Below are positions 45,220-53,889 of a stretch of 64,000 bases of DNA, piece after piece; positions within the stretch are counted from its first letter, which is position 1; each line of letters begins with the position of its first letter. The notes under the pieces were generated by a model. It did no database searches. It was given only the letters and a program-made list of their open reading frames with translations, and was not told the DNA's origin. Origin of the DNA: Symbiodinium natans. Lineage: Eukaryota; Sar; Dinophyceae; Suessiales; Symbiodiniaceae. Position numbers and translations under genes: made by a program. Where the stretch lies: NCBI GenBank assembly GCA_905221605.1, contig CAJNDS010000001.1, positions 218,525 through 282,524 on the forward strand. Direction: 5' to 3'.

Positions 45220-45380
45220 CAAATTAGGGGGGCCCTTTTCTACACCAAAAAGTATAGACCCCCCTTAAAGGGACCCCCCAAGAAAGGGTACCCCTATTTC
45301 CGGTTCTCTACACCAAAAAGTATAGACCCCCCTTAAAGGGACCCCCCAAGAAAGGGTACCCCTATTTCCGGAAACCCCCC
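45220..45380 (+). mobile_element. Family D element with an internal 68-bp tandem duplication
   Basis: CCCAAATTAGGGGGGCCC at the left and TATTTCCGGAAACCCC at the right frame two copies (45240 and 45308) of CTACACCAAAAAGTATAGAC... that are almost identical, so the duplication is recent. Confidence 0.75.
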
Positions 45381-45422
45381 CCTGTCGCTTCAGAGCTCGA
45401 CTTCCCCCCAAGTTCTTTGCAG

Positions 45423-45501
45423 GAACCGTGGACGCCAGTTCGGTCGACCGGTGAAGTCCGTCTTCGGCCGCGAGTTGACGGGGACTCGGGGGGCACCGCA
45501 G
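45423..45501 (+). CDS. Predicted exon, 26 codons
   Basis: Acceptor AGTTCTTTGCAG, reads EPWTPVRSTGEVRLRPRV then D-G-D-S-G-G-T-A, donor GCAG|GTTTAGGG. The donor is the first telomere-type unit. Confidence 0.55.
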
Positions 45502-45565
45502 GTTTAGGGTTTAGGGTTTAGGGTTTAGAGTTTAGGGTTTAGGGTTTAGGGTTTAGGGTTTAATT
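45502..45565 (+). repeat. Telomere-type array (TTTAGGG) supplying a donor
   Basis: Eight units, one TTTAGAG variant, starting exactly at the exon end. Confidence 0.95.
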
Positions 45566-45603
45566 AGGGTCTTTCACGTAGTCTGACAACAAAGCTGCGA
45601 CAG

Positions 45604-45650
45604 GTGGCATGCAAAGACTACAGAAGGGCTGGAACGCGAAATCCCAGCTG
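45604..45650 (+). CDS. Predicted short exon
   Basis: Acceptor AAGCTGCGACAG, reads GMQRLQKGWNAKSQL, donor CTG|GTGCTT. Confidence 0.4.
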
Positions 45651-45657
45651 GTGCTTT

Positions 45658-45760
45658 TAGGGTTTGTTTAGGGTTTAGGGTTTGGGGTTTGGGGTTTAGG
45701 TTTAGGGTTTAGGGTTTAGGGTTTAGGGTTTAGGGTTTAGGGTTTAGAGTTTAGGGTCTT
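45658..45760 (+). repeat. Telomere-type array (TTTAGGG/TTTGGGG)
   Basis: About 13 units with GGTTTGGGG variants near the start. Confidence 0.9.
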
Positions 45761-45804
45761 CATCACAGCCTAAGATCTACAAAGCCTCAACGTGGCTTTC
45801 ACAG

Positions 45805-45875
45805 CTGCAATGCCGCTTGCATAAGCCAACCTTGCGCACCCAGCCTTCTTTCGGCATCCGAAGTGTCCCTTCCGG
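45805..45875 (+). CDS. Predicted exon
   Basis: Acceptor GTGGCTTTCACAG, reads LQCRLHKPTLRTQPSFGI then R-S-V-P-S, donor G|GTAGTT. A TA run (45933-45957) lies in the next intron. Confidence 0.5.
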
Positions 45876-45930
45876 GTAGTTCTCTAAATAAGGGTTACTT
45901 TTTGGGTTCTTTCTGTTATGGGTGCCGTAC

Positions 45931-45965
<35 letters not shown>

Positions 45966-46074
45966 CTGGTCCCAAAAATTCAAATTAGACCCTAATTTAG
46001 AGATCTAGCCTTATTTTTCAAGGACATCGCTCCTAAACCCTAAGCCGTAAACCCTAAACCCTAAACCCTAACAG

Positions 46075-46166
46075 TTGAAGACATGCCACGGAGTGGACTC
46101 GACCGCAAGAACCTTTTTCCCGCGGCCACCCGGAGGAGGAACGAACGCGCTAACTTAGGACACAGA
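46075..46166 (+). CDS. Predicted exon, basic
   Basis: Acceptor CCCTAACAG, a slightly changed telomere-type unit. Reads EDMPRSGLDRKNLFPAAT then R-R-R-N-E-R-A-N-L-G-H-R, donor GTTGGCCC at the start of a family N element. Confidence 0.45.
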
Positions 46167-46300
46167 GTTGGCCCTTATTGGGTTTAGGGTTTAGGGTTTG
46201 GCCCTTATTCCCTTTTTTAGGGCTTCGGTTCCTCACAAGCCCCTTTTAATTTAAGAGGGCGCCCTTTTATTCCTGGGTTACTCTTGGGTCTAGTAACCCT
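46160..46300 (+). mobile_element. Family N element with a short telomere-type insert
   Basis: GTTGGCCCTTATTGGGTTTAGGG..., then a second GGCCCTTATTCCCTTTTTTAG and GGTTACTCTTGGGTCTAG. The first 9 bp of the element are repeated after the insert, like a target duplication. Confidence 0.5.
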
Positions 46301-46599
46301 AAACCCCAATCCCCAAATGATCCGCATGCTTCTTCTCATTTGCATCCGCCAAGCAACTTGGAAAACAGGGGAAAGGGAGTTAGTTCATCGACTTTGCAAA
46401 GGTCTCTGGTTATAGGTAGCCGCGTGTTATTGATTGCAAGTGGCTATTCCTAACATTGATGGCCATCACTACTAGTTAGTAAGGCAATTGTTGTTGCTAT
46501 TCTGAACCCCCCTAAACCCTAAACCCCAAACCCTAAACCCTAAACCCTAAACCCTAAACCCTAAACACGCTCGCCGCAAACATCTGCACCCCGGCCCAG

Positions 46600-46686
46600 T
46601 TCCAAGCCGAAGTTTGTCTCCTTAGCCTCGCTGAGCACGGCTGCAAGCAGCACTTCGCTCCAGGCCGGGCTACACCCAAACTCCAA
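46600..46686 (+). CDS. Predicted exon, 29 codons
   Basis: Acceptor ACCCCGGCCCAG, reads FQAEVCLLSLAEHGCKQH then F-A-P-G-R-A-T-P-K-L-Q in phase 0, GC donor GCCCTTAGG. C-type array before, G-type array after. Confidence 0.5.
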
Positions 46687-46889
46687 GCCCTTAGGGGTGG
46701 TTTTGGGGTTTAGGGTTTAGGGTTTAGGGTTTAGGGTTTAGGGTTTAGGGTTTAGGGCTTCGGGTTGAGGGTTGAGGGTTTAGGGCTTAGGGTTTCACTT
46801 CGCCCTTATGGCCCTAAGCTGCATCGGGTTGGGAGTTTAGGGCCGAGGGCTTTGTAGTTTCGACGCTTCCCCCCTTCCATTTAAACAAG

Positions 46890-47090
46890 GGGGCGGAATA
46901 GTTTCCAACAGTCTTCCCTTACGGTCTCTACACATTTATACTAGAATATCACCCCCCGCAAAACCCTATTGAAGCTACTAGCAGTCCCTTATGGTCGCTA
47001 TATAACTGTACTAGAATATCCCCCCCCATTAAAAAAACACACACACACACAAAACCTGCTGAAATTACTAAGGCCCCTATATTACTCATG
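46890..47090 (+). mobile_element. Family K repeat, two tandem copies
   Basis: CAGTCTTCCCTTACGGTCTC...TACTAGAATATCACCCCCC and CAGTCCCTTATGGTCGCTA...TACTAGAATATCCCCCCCC. Another member is at 50265-50385 (CAGTATTCCCTTATGGTCAC). Confidence 0.55.
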
Positions 47091-47180
47091 ATGCTCCGGG
47101 TTCTGGAAGCCAGTGGCTTGGAGCAGCAAGGCTACGGGCTTCAGGGCGTGGTTCATCTAGAGCCGAAGGAATTGAACTTT
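47088..47180 (+). CDS. Possible exon
   Basis: Open as MMLRVLEASGLEQQGYGL then Q-G-V-V-H-L-E-P-K-E-L-N-F after the family K copies. Borders are not fixed. A TA-rich tract follows (47195-47265). Confidence 0.35.
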
Positions 47181-47350
47181 AAATCCCTTTACGGTTGCAT
47201 TATATACATAAATATATATATATATTATACTATAGTACACACATATAAACATATATAAGAGAAACAACAAACAACATGCCCATCCGCAATGCCCCTAAAG
47301 CTTACAACTCCAATAAAGCCTCTGTTTCTTGGACCAACCCTTTGTGCCAG

Positions 47351-47430
47351 GCATCTCAGAGCCAACCTTCTCTTCGAAGCACGGCGCAGGCGCGGCGTGC
47401 GAGAGCAAGCTCGGGGTTTTCGGGGCTGAG
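47351..47430 (+). CDS. Possible exon
   Basis: After CTTTGTGCCAG, reads ASQSQPSLRSTAQARRAR then A-S-S-G-F-S-G-L. A basic, Ser-rich piece in a frame open over 47276-47479. Confidence 0.3.
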
Positions 47431-47479
47431 GGGTGATGAGGGGAAGGCATTTTTGTTAATACACTTGCGGGCCAAATAG

Positions 47480-48052
47480 GGCCCAGAATTGGAACCTGAA
47501 GCTCTACCGCAAGTAGCGTCCTAGAAGGATGGAGACCCCAAAGTCCTCCTAGGACCAGAGCTGGAGCCCTAATAAGGAAGAAACCTGAATAGAGCCCAGA
47601 AGCAGCCTATAGCCTATATAGACTTAGACCAAAATCTAAGAATTACTCGACTTGTGTCGGGGGTGCCACACCTGCGTGTGAGTTTGGTGGCTGATGAGGA
47701 AGGGCGATGACTATCCCAGATTCTTATACCAGATGGTACAATGTTGTGATTAATACGTTGTGGTAAAGTAACTACAATATTGGTAGATAAAGCGCGATGT
47801 TGGAAGGTCGCTCGACCTGGTGCAGGAAAGAGTCGAGACAAGCGTTGAGTGGCGGCGTGTCACAGATCATGGACCACGACGTTGTCGAAGGATGGTGACT
47901 CAAGATGTTCCTGAAGAGAAGTTATCTTAGGTCCGTGATGCATCTCGTTCCTTTGGGTCAGTGTCCACACGTCTGAGCCTGCCCGCCCATCGAGTAGCCA
48001 GGAGAGATTGGACGTTGCCTGGAAGGTGTGCATGTATGGCTTGTGGCCCTAT
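47480..48052. other. Region without a recognised gene
   Basis: Mixed unique sequence. A - strand frame (47614-47841) reads IVVTLPQRINHNIVPSGI; it might be an exon but has no partner on that strand nearby. Confidence 0.3.
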
Positions 48053-48205
48053 GACCCTAAACCCTAAACCCTAAACCCTAAACCCTAAACCCTAAACCCT
48101 AAACCCTAAACCCTAAACCCTAAACCCTAAACCCTACACCCTACACCCTACACCCTACACCCTACACCCTACACCCTACACCCTACACCCTACACCCTAC
48201 ACCCT
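48053..48205 (-). repeat. Array switching from CCCTAAA to CCCTACA
   Basis: About 11 CCCTAAA units are followed by about 10 CCCTACA units with a sharp border near 48135, then acceptor GCTGTGGACAG. Confidence 0.95.
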
Positions 48206-48218
48206 ATGCTGTGGACAG

Positions 48219-48312
48219 TGGCCTCGAACTGTTTATAACGTCGCTTCGCGTGCCTGTGGGGTTCGTGGTGCGTCTCTGGCATGGCCAAGCCATCCAGGAA
48301 GTTCAGTTGGCC
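48219..48312 (+). CDS. Predicted exon
   Basis: Acceptor GCTGTGGACAG, reads GLELFITSLRVPVGFVVR then L-W-H-G-Q-A-I-Q-E-V-Q-L-A. The end is near 48312, before CTAAGGGTCCATAATG. Confidence 0.45.
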
Positions 48313-48339
48313 CTAAGGGTCCATAATGTCCATAATGTA

Positions 48340-48432
48340 CCCAAACAGCATCTACTTGGGCCCCAAAGCTACTATATGGGAACCCCTTTAAGGCCCAAGT
48401 GAATACTATCTAGGTACTTGGGCCCTTTGGGG
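48340..48432 (+). mobile_element. MITE-like family M element
   Basis: CATCTACTTGGGCCCCAAAG ... CTAGGTACTTGGGCCCTTT; inside AAGCTACTATATGGGAACCCC and CAAGTGAATACTATCTAGG. It ends 8 bp before the next exon. Confidence 0.55.
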
Positions 48433-48440
48433 CGGGAAAG

Positions 48441-48530
48441 GTGAGCCAACCAAGCTCTGATGCGAAGCAGGCGTCCAAGACGCTTGCGAGCAAAATGCAG
48501 GCACTGCGCCTGATGTCGAGCCATTCCAAG
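48441..48530 (+). CDS. Predicted exon, 30 codons
   Basis: Acceptor GGGCGGGAAAG, reads VSQPSSDAKQASKTLASK then M-Q-A-L-R-L-M-S-S-H-S-K in phase 0, donor AAG|GTTGCT. Amphipathic helix. Confidence 0.55.
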
Positions 48531-48539
48531 GTTGCTATC

Positions 48540-48660
48540 TACATAGTTTTGTTGTGTACTAGAGTACATATTGCTAGGCTATATTGTATCTCAATAGATT
48601 ATAGTGTATTGTATTGTACGGTATTGTACTGATGACATTGTATTGTGTCTGGACGCACCT
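48540..48660 (+). repeat. Degenerate TATTGTA repeat
   Basis: TATTGTATCTCA, GTATTGTATTGTACGG, TATTGTACTG and TTGTATTGTG within one intron. Confidence 0.6.
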
Positions 48661-48666
48661 GGAAAG

Positions 48667-48728
48667 TTGCATTCCTGCCCGCGGCATCCGTATCAAGGCA
48701 AAGCATCAGGGGCACCAGCGGCACCAAA
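48667..48728 (+). CDS. Predicted exon
   Basis: After CACCTGGAAAG, reads AFLPAASVSRQSIRGTSG(TK), donor AAA|GTACGC. Confidence 0.4.
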
Positions 48729-48875
48729 GTACGCAGTTTGATGGGGTAGTCATATTGTAATCATATTGTCATCATCCTGTAGTCACATGTAAGAATGTAA
48801 GAATGTCATTCTAAGGATACAACAAGAAGTCAGACCCGTCATACCAAATTGCAGGTTTAGATAAGCCAGGTCAAG

Positions 48876-48953
48876 AGGGCGGCCGCCGACACCCATGGGG
48901 TTTGGCCTGACTTGCTCATGGCCTCCTCCACGGAAGACAGGCTCAGTAGCTGA
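48876..48953 (+). CDS. Predicted exon (may be terminal)
   Basis: Acceptor GCCAGGTCAAG, reads RAAADTHGVWPDLLMASS then T-E-D-R-L-S-S and TGA. Confidence 0.4.
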   Translation, partial: RAAADTHGVWPDLLMASSTEDRLSS

Positions 48954-49022
48954 GTGAGTACACCTTACACTTTTTGGGATACTAGAATCCCCTATAGAAT
49001 CTAGAACTGAAAGTGTACACCT

Positions 49023-49053
<31 letters not shown>

Positions 49054-49067
49054 GCTTCTGAACTCAG

Positions 49068-49155
49068 CAACTGAAGACAGGCGAGAAGATGGTTCCACTC
49101 AGTCTGCACCGTCCTTGCACCCTGAGCTGCGCGCCTGGGCTCGGAAGTTCATGAG
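49068..49155 (+). CDS. Predicted exon
   Basis: After a T/G run and CTGAACTCAG, reads TEDRREDGSTQSAPSLHP then E-L-R-A-W-A-R-K-F-M. A family D element begins at the end (GGGGGCTTCCGAAATTAGGG). Confidence 0.45.
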
Positions 49156-49372
49156 GGGGCTTCCGAAATTAGGGATACCTTATTGGGCCCTTGTTATCAG
49201 GGAATATGACTATTTGGGGCCCATTTTAGGGGTCCCTTATTTCTTAAATCCTCATGAGTCTGAAAAGATGGAACCACAAATGGGGGGTTTACGAAATTCG
49301 TACACCCCAAATAGTAGGATCCCCTTACAACAAGGACCCCAAGTAGGTAACCCCTATTTTCGTATTCTTCTT
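49147..49372 (+). mobile_element. Two family D elements
   Basis: First: GGGGGCTTCCGAAATTAGGG ... CCCTTATTTCTTAAATCC (49147-49252). Second: GGGGTTTACGAAATTCGTAC ... GGTAACCCCTATTTTCGTA (49283-49368). The ends are inverted copies. Confidence 0.6.
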
Positions 49373-49420
49373 GGGTCTAGGCCCCTAAGCCTAACCCAAG
49401 AATCTGTGTGGGCTAGCAAG

Positions 49421-49471
49421 GCTTCGACGGTGTCTGCACTGGGGCACCTGCAGCCGTCGCTTTCTTTGGGG
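49421..49471 (+). CDS. Predicted short exon
   Basis: Acceptor GGGCTAGCAAG, reads ASTVSALGHLQPSLSLG, donor G|GTTTAGGG. Confidence 0.4.
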
Positions 49472-49776
49472 GTTTAGGGTGTAGCGTTTAGGTGGCTTAG
49501 GGGTTAAACCTGGTCCACACAACACAGCACAAGGTGCGCGACTACAGGCTTTGGCAAAGACGCTGGGCTGAGCATTCAGCATGGAACTCCCACACACAAC
49601 CTTGAAATCTTGGATGAGCCTTATCTTGGGTAGAGGATAGTTGAGGTTTGGGGGGTGGGGTAGCAGAGGATTAGGCAGCCACGTGAGTTCCAGGTTCAGG
49701 GGTCTGCTCGAACATAGCGGAGCCGTCATAGGGTGCAACTCCCGGCCCCAGCAGCATGTTCGGGTTTCGGGCTTAG

Positions 49777-49830
49777 GGTATGTATGACGACCTTTATGCT
49801 GACGACTTGAACCACCACAACTATCACTAG
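49777..49830 (+). CDS. Possible terminal exon
   Basis: Acceptor GGGCTTAG (a repeat unit), reads GMYDDLYADDLNHHNYH then TAG. An overlapping - frame exists, so support is weak. Confidence 0.3.
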   Translation, partial: GMYDDLYADDLNHHNYH

Positions 49831-49904
49831 CGCTAGCCCGGCTGCCGCGATCACCTGTCGTAATAGGTAATCACTTTGGGGTGGGTGTTTGGCGGCCTGA
49901 TACA

Positions 49905-50012
49905 TTTGGGTACTTCCCAGAATAGGGGTACCCCGTTTATACCCCAAATAGAGTAGAATCCCCTCAAAAAGGACCCCAAAAAGGGTGGCCCCAATTTTCG
50001 GAAACCCCCATT
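49905..50012 (+). mobile_element. Family D element
   Basis: CTTCCCAGAATAGGGGTACC ... GGTGGCCCCAATTTTCGGAA, inverted ends; the hydrophobic - frame (49726-50016) crosses it and is not a gene. Confidence 0.6.
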
Positions 50013-50058
50013 TCATTTGCTTGTACCTGACGAGTGATACCGGTGAAATCCTCTTCTG

Positions 50059-50165
50059 CCTAAACCCTAAACCCTAAACCCTAAACCCTAAACCCTAAAC
50101 CCTAAACCCTAAACCCTAAACCCTAAACCCTAAACCCCTGAACCCCTGAACCCTGAACCCTAAAC
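50059..50165 (-). repeat. Telomere-type array (CCCTAAA) with CCCTGAA tail
   Basis: Eleven CCCTAAA units, then CCCCTGAA and CCCTGAA variants, ending 12 bp before an acceptor. Confidence 0.95.
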
Positions 50166-50178
50166 GCCTATGCCGCAG

Positions 50179-50266
50179 GGAGGAGCCTTCAGGAGAGGCA
50201 GTTCAAGCCGACAGCAAGATGGGAAAGAAGGCCAGGATCCCAACAGACTATAAGGGGTGGGAATAA
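50179..50266 (+). CDS. Predicted exon (may be terminal)
   Basis: Acceptor CTATGCCGCAG, reads EEPSGEAVQADSKMGKKA then R-I-P-T-D-Y-K-G-W-E and TAA. A family K element with C and A runs follows. Confidence 0.4.
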
Positions 50267-50424
50267 TTACTCACAGTATTCCCTTATGGTCACTATACTA
50301 TAAAGAACCCCCCCACCCAGCCCCCCCCCCCCCCCAAAAAAAAAAAAAAAGAGAGAAACTATTGTAAGTAGTAAGGCCCCGAGTTGTTTTTGTTGAGCCA
50401 TAGGAGCCATGGGAGTCATAGCAG

Positions 50425-50511
50425 TCAGATGCCGGAGTCTGATGAGGTCAAAGGAGGCTTGGACTCAGATGTCGACAGCCTCCTTCAACAGCTGGAGGCC
50501 GACTATCCCGG
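50425..50511 (+). CDS. Predicted exon, acidic
   Basis: Acceptor GAGTCATAGCAG, reads QMPESDEVKGGLDSDVDS then L-L-Q-Q-L-E-A-D-Y-P, donor G|GTAGCT. Confidence 0.55.
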
Positions 50512-50544
50512 GTAGCTTGTGCTAGAAGGTTCCCGAGTAGTCGA

Positions 50545-50640
50545 GTATGCAACCTTTAACCTCTTTTGGGGGAACATAATCCCCTTGTAATCCTAAAGGC
50601 TAACCTTTAGTTACCCCAGGTTACTGGACAACTAAGGTTC
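50545..50640 (+). mobile_element. Family J element
   Basis: TATGCAACCTTTAACCTCTT ... CTAACCTTTAGTTACCCCAG; compare 41155. Confidence 0.55.
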
Positions 50641-50779
50641 GAAAACAGAGTTGGAGACCTGCAAGGGACATTGCCTGCGGCGTGGTGTGGCCGGAGTTGG
50701 CAGCCTCTTCAGCCCTCCGAGAAAGAGGGTTTAGGGTTTAGGGTTTAGGGTTTAGGGTTTAGGGTTGTTTAGGGGGGAG

Positions 50780-50866
50780 GCCCAAACGGATGCGACAGTG
50801 GCCAACTTCATGCGAGACCAGCTACTGCAGCTCCTGCACTTGGAGTCCATCCTTGGAACATATCGA
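50780..50866 (+). CDS. Predicted exon
   Basis: After GTTTAGGGGGGAG, reads AQTDATVANFMRDQLLQL then L-H-L-E-S-I-L-G-T-Y-R, donor GTCAGA. Helical. Confidence 0.5.
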
Positions 50867-51121
50867 GTCAGATGCTGTTGAAGCACACCCGCCGTCCCCA
50901 TACAAACCCCAAAAACCCCAGAATTCCCAAAAACCTCTTAGCCCTATACACGAGGCCTAATAGGGTCCAGGGTTTAGGGTTCCGGGTTGAGGGTTTAGGC
51001 GTCTCTATAAACCATGTGAACCAACCCTATAAGCCCTAATCTCATTTAAGCCTTAGTCCCTGAGCCCTGAACCCTGAGCCCTGCCTGAACCCTGAACCCT
51101 GAACCCTTTTCTTCTTGGCAG

Positions 51122-51182
51122 GCCTTGGACTCCCGAAGCCAGGCGCTGCAGCGAGAGGACCGCAAGGACCACGCAAGGCTGG
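51122..51182 (+). CDS. Predicted exon, 20 codons
   Basis: Acceptor TTTTCTTCTTGGCAG (good pyrimidine tract), reads ALDSRSQALQREDRKDHA(RL), donor GG|GTTGGG. Confidence 0.5.
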
Positions 51183-51621
51183 GTTGGGGCTTAGGAGCTT
51201 CGGGGTTCGTTTGGGGTTTCGGGTTTAGGGTGTAGGGTTTAGGGTGTAGGGTGTTTTGGGGGTGTTTGGGATAGGGGCTTAGGGTGTAGGGCACAAGGGT
51301 TCGGGATACAAGGCAAGTTGAGGGTGGTTTTGGGGAGGGATTTTGAGGAATTCTGTTGGGGAGTGCAAGACCAGATGAATCGGACCTGTGGCGAGGCCCG
51401 GGGATTAGGGTGGGGGGGAGCCCCCGACCTTCTTAGCCAGGTCACTCTCAGCCAAACGGGGCTTTCGAGAGCAGTGTTGCGAGCAACAACGAGCTAAGCT
51501 ATTCAAAGCTTGAGATCAATGAGTGAAGTTCGGTGGCGAATCATTGGCTATTTCCCGGAAGGTGTAGGGACCCCCAACCTAAAGGACCCAAACCCTCAAC
51601 CAAGCTTGCCTTGCCACGGAG
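51183..51621. other. Intron-like stretch
   Basis: GTTTGGGG, TTTAGGGTGTAGGG and GTGTAGGGTG variants to 51300, then mixed sequence. A frame at 51510 (RSMSEVRWRIIGYFPEG) could be a small exon before GTGTAGGG. Confidence 0.35.
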
Positions 51622-51693
51622 GTGGCGCAAAGATGACCAGACGGAGGGCAAGGGCAAAGCCGAATCAGTTGCGGGGAAGGGCAAGGAGTGGAT
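51622..51693 (+). CDS. Predicted exon, Lys/Gly/Glu-rich
   Basis: After TGCCACGGAG, reads WRKDDQTEGKGKAESVAG then K-G-K-E-W-M, ending GCCCTAAACCC: GC donor or CCC-TAA stop. Confidence 0.45.
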
Positions 51694-51730
51694 GCCCTAA
51701 ACCCTAAACCCTAAACCCTAAGAGTTGCAG

Positions 51731-51789
51731 GCCTCGAGGCTTCAGGGTTTGGGCGCTCGGGTTCTGAGTTCAAGGCTTTGAGTTTTTGT
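51731..51789 (+). CDS. Possible exon
   Basis: Acceptor AGAGTTGCAG, reads LEASGFGRSGSEFKALS, ending near GTTAGGGG. Confidence 0.3.
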
Positions 51790-51890
51790 TAGGGGTTTAG
51801 GGTTTTGGGTTTAGGGTTTAGGGTTTAGGGTTTAGGGTTTAGGGTTTTTGTTAGGGGTTTAGGGTTTTGGGTTTAAGGCTTCAGGGTTGG
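51785..51890 (+). repeat. Telomere-type array with a duplicated TTTTTGTTAGGGG phrase
   Basis: GTTTTTGTTAGGGGTTTAGG occurs at 51785 and 51847, framing five TTTAGGG units. Confidence 0.85.
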
Positions 51891-52248
51891 AGTTGAAGGT
51901 TTTCACACTCCGGTTGCACTTGTGCCGAAGAGAGCATGGGACTACTAACTTGGTCATAGTTAGTTGGGTATCATTTTACATGTTTTCAGGATACTTAAAC
52001 CCAACAAGGAATATCAATTTACATGACCCTAAACCCTAAGCCCTAAACCCTAAACCCTGAACCCTGAACCCTGAACCCTGAACCATAAAATGAACTAGCT
52101 AAGGGGAAGAGTAGGGATGCACGTTCTGTTTTTCTACGGACACTCCTACAGGATGCCTGACTGAAACCTGCATCCTCAGGGGTTTAGGGTTTAGGGTTTA
52201 GGGTTTAGGGTTTAGGGGTAGTTTTTTCTGGGGATTTTATGTCAGGAG

Positions 52249-52340
52249 GCGCCCGTTGCTGCGGCTGCCTTGCGGCATCCCCTTCAAGCAGTCGAGTTGG
52301 TGCCAGGACCGGGCGGCCGCAGTGGCCTTGAAGCCTCGCG
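52249..52340 (+). CDS. Predicted exon
   Basis: After TTATGTCAGGAG, reads APVAAAALRHPLQAVELV then P-G-P-G-G-R-S-G-L-E-A-S-R; donor GTTCTA, or a stop TAA at 52345. Confidence 0.45.
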
Positions 52341-52354
52341 GTTCTAAGCGTAGT

Positions 52355-52450
52355 TTAGGGTTTAGGGTTTAGGGTTGAATTAGGGTTTAGGGTTTAGGGT
52401 TTAGGGTTTAGGGTTTAGGGTTTAGGGTTTAGGGTTTAGGGTTTAGGGCC
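52355..52450 (+). repeat. Telomere-type array (TTTAGGG), about 12 units
   Basis: A GAATTAGGG break splits it. 52450-52615 follows with TTAATATGGTTTAATATGG and GGGCCCTTAA words, probably another small element. Confidence 0.9.
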
Positions 52451-52623
52451 CTTAATATGGTTTAATATGGTCCCTTGCCTTTAACGAAAGTGTTCTGAAG
52501 TTTGGGCCCTTAACTTGCACAGGGTATATAAGGTGTATCTAAGGGGGTCCCCTTTTAAGGGCAAATACTAAGGACCATGTAACTACTCTAAGAGCTATGG
52601 AATCGGCCAGGAGTCCTCTACAG

Positions 52624-52660
52624 CCGAAGCCACAAACTTGAAACCTGCAGAGCCGGTCTT
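52624..52660 (+). CDS. Possible short exon
   Basis: Acceptor GTCCTCTACAG, reads EATNLKPAEPVF in one frame and RSHKLETCRAGL in another. Confidence 0.3.
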
Positions 52661-52892
52661 TAGGGCTTAGGAGTTTGGAGTGTAGGGCGTTGGGTTTAGG
52701 GTTTAGGGTTTAGGAGTTTGGAGTGTAGGGCGTAGGCGTAGGATTTAGGGTTTAGGGTCATCCTGTCCTTGAAACATCTCCGTGCGCCCTAAGCTCTGAA
52801 CCCTAGATTGGGTGCCATATGTCCCCTAGTACAAACCCCTAACCCTGTAGTTAAAGGGGTTCGACCCTTCGCCGGTTGTGACGAATGGAGAG

Positions 52893-52955
52893 GAGGCGAT
52901 CGGGACGTCCGTCTGCGTGCGCAGAAGAAGCGCGCAGATCCAAGGAGTTTGGCTG
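52893..52955 (+). CDS. Possible exon
   Basis: After GAATGGAGAG, reads RRSGRPSACAEEARRSKE-F-G in one open frame, donor CTG|GTTTAGGG. Confidence 0.35.
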
Positions 52956-53040
52956 GTTTAGGGTTTAGGGTTTAGGGTTGAGGGTTTAGGGTTTAGGGTT
53001 TAGGGTTGAGTTTCTTTCTCAGGGTTTGGGGCAAGGGGTA

Positions 53041-53135
53041 GGATGTTCCCCGTTATACTAAGAGTCCTGAATAGGGATTAGAGTAGGGGTACTATCATCC
53101 CTACCAAGGACTGTTAGTAGAAGGGGGAACATCCC
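53041..53135 (+). mobile_element. MITE-like family B element, best copy
   Basis: GGATGTTCCCCGTTATACTA at the left pairs with TAGTAGAAGGGGGAACATCC at the right; AGAGTCCTGAATAGGG and CCCTACCAAGGACTGTT also pair. Confidence 0.75.
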
Positions 53136-53325
53136 AAGGTGAGGGCATTCTAGGGTCAAGGGTTTGAGATTTAGGGAAGGAAGCTGCTGGCTAGCAGCAA
53201 GCGACTTGAATCATGCCACTCCAAACCCCATCCTAAACCCTAAATCCTAAACCCTAAGCCCTCTGGCCACACCATCCAAAAGCTGCGAAAGAGATGGTTA
53301 CGATTTACCTTCGCTTTGGTGGGAG

Positions 53326-53397
53326 ACTTTGTAGTTTCCCTTATTGGGTTGAATATTTTTTCTCCGAGGGTTCTAAGGGCCATCCTAGTAGCTGATG
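53326..53397 (+). mobile_element. Family E element
   Basis: TTTGTAGTTTCCCTTATTGG ... GGGTTCTAAGGGCCATCC, followed by acceptor-like TAGTAG and the next exon. Confidence 0.5.
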
Positions 53398-53398
53398 C

Positions 53399-53517
53399 AA
53401 AAGCTGATGCTTGCCCGATGAAGTCAGACATGCAGGACGGCACCATTTCCCTCAGGCAGCGTCGTGGCGCTGCCGCCACTGAAGGCGGGCGCCTCCTTTG
53501 TGGCTCAAGCCTTGTCT
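53399..53517 (+). CDS. Possible exon
   Basis: After CCTAGTAGCTGATG, reads AKADACPMKSDMQDGTIS then L-R-Q-R-R-G-A-A-A and ends C-G-S-S-L-V with TGA at 53517. The - strand is also open here. Confidence 0.35.
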
Positions 53518-53683
53518 GAGTAGTGGTTTAGGCACAGTCGTCGCGTAGAGGCAGAACATGGAAGTGACAACTTGTCGAGGTTCCCCGATCCTGTGAATCT
53601 TGAGTGGGGGTATTGCACCGGATTCGTTTTTGTGTCAAGGACGGTCCAGAGCAAAAGCCCCAGAAGCCATGACAAGGAAGCAG

Positions 53684-53809
53684 GTAGCACAAGTTCGGTG
53701 GCAGCGAGTATGGTCCAGCTCCAGAGCCTTTTTGAAAAATGCGCGTCCAGTCGGCGAAGTTGTCTCGAAAGCAAGGCCGCGTCGGCCGAAAACACACTGC
53801 CCGAACAGG
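53684..53809 (+). CDS. Predicted exon
   Basis: Acceptor CAAGGAAGCAG, reads SSVAASMVQLQSLFEKCA then S-S-R-R-S-C-L-E-S-K-A-A-S-A-E-N, donor G|GTTAAGGGTTTAGGG. Confidence 0.45.
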
Positions 53810-53889
53810 GTTAAGGGTTTAGGGTTTAGGGTTTAGGGTTTAGGGTTTAGGGTTTAGAGTGATGAGTGCCCTTTTAGGCAAAGACGCAG

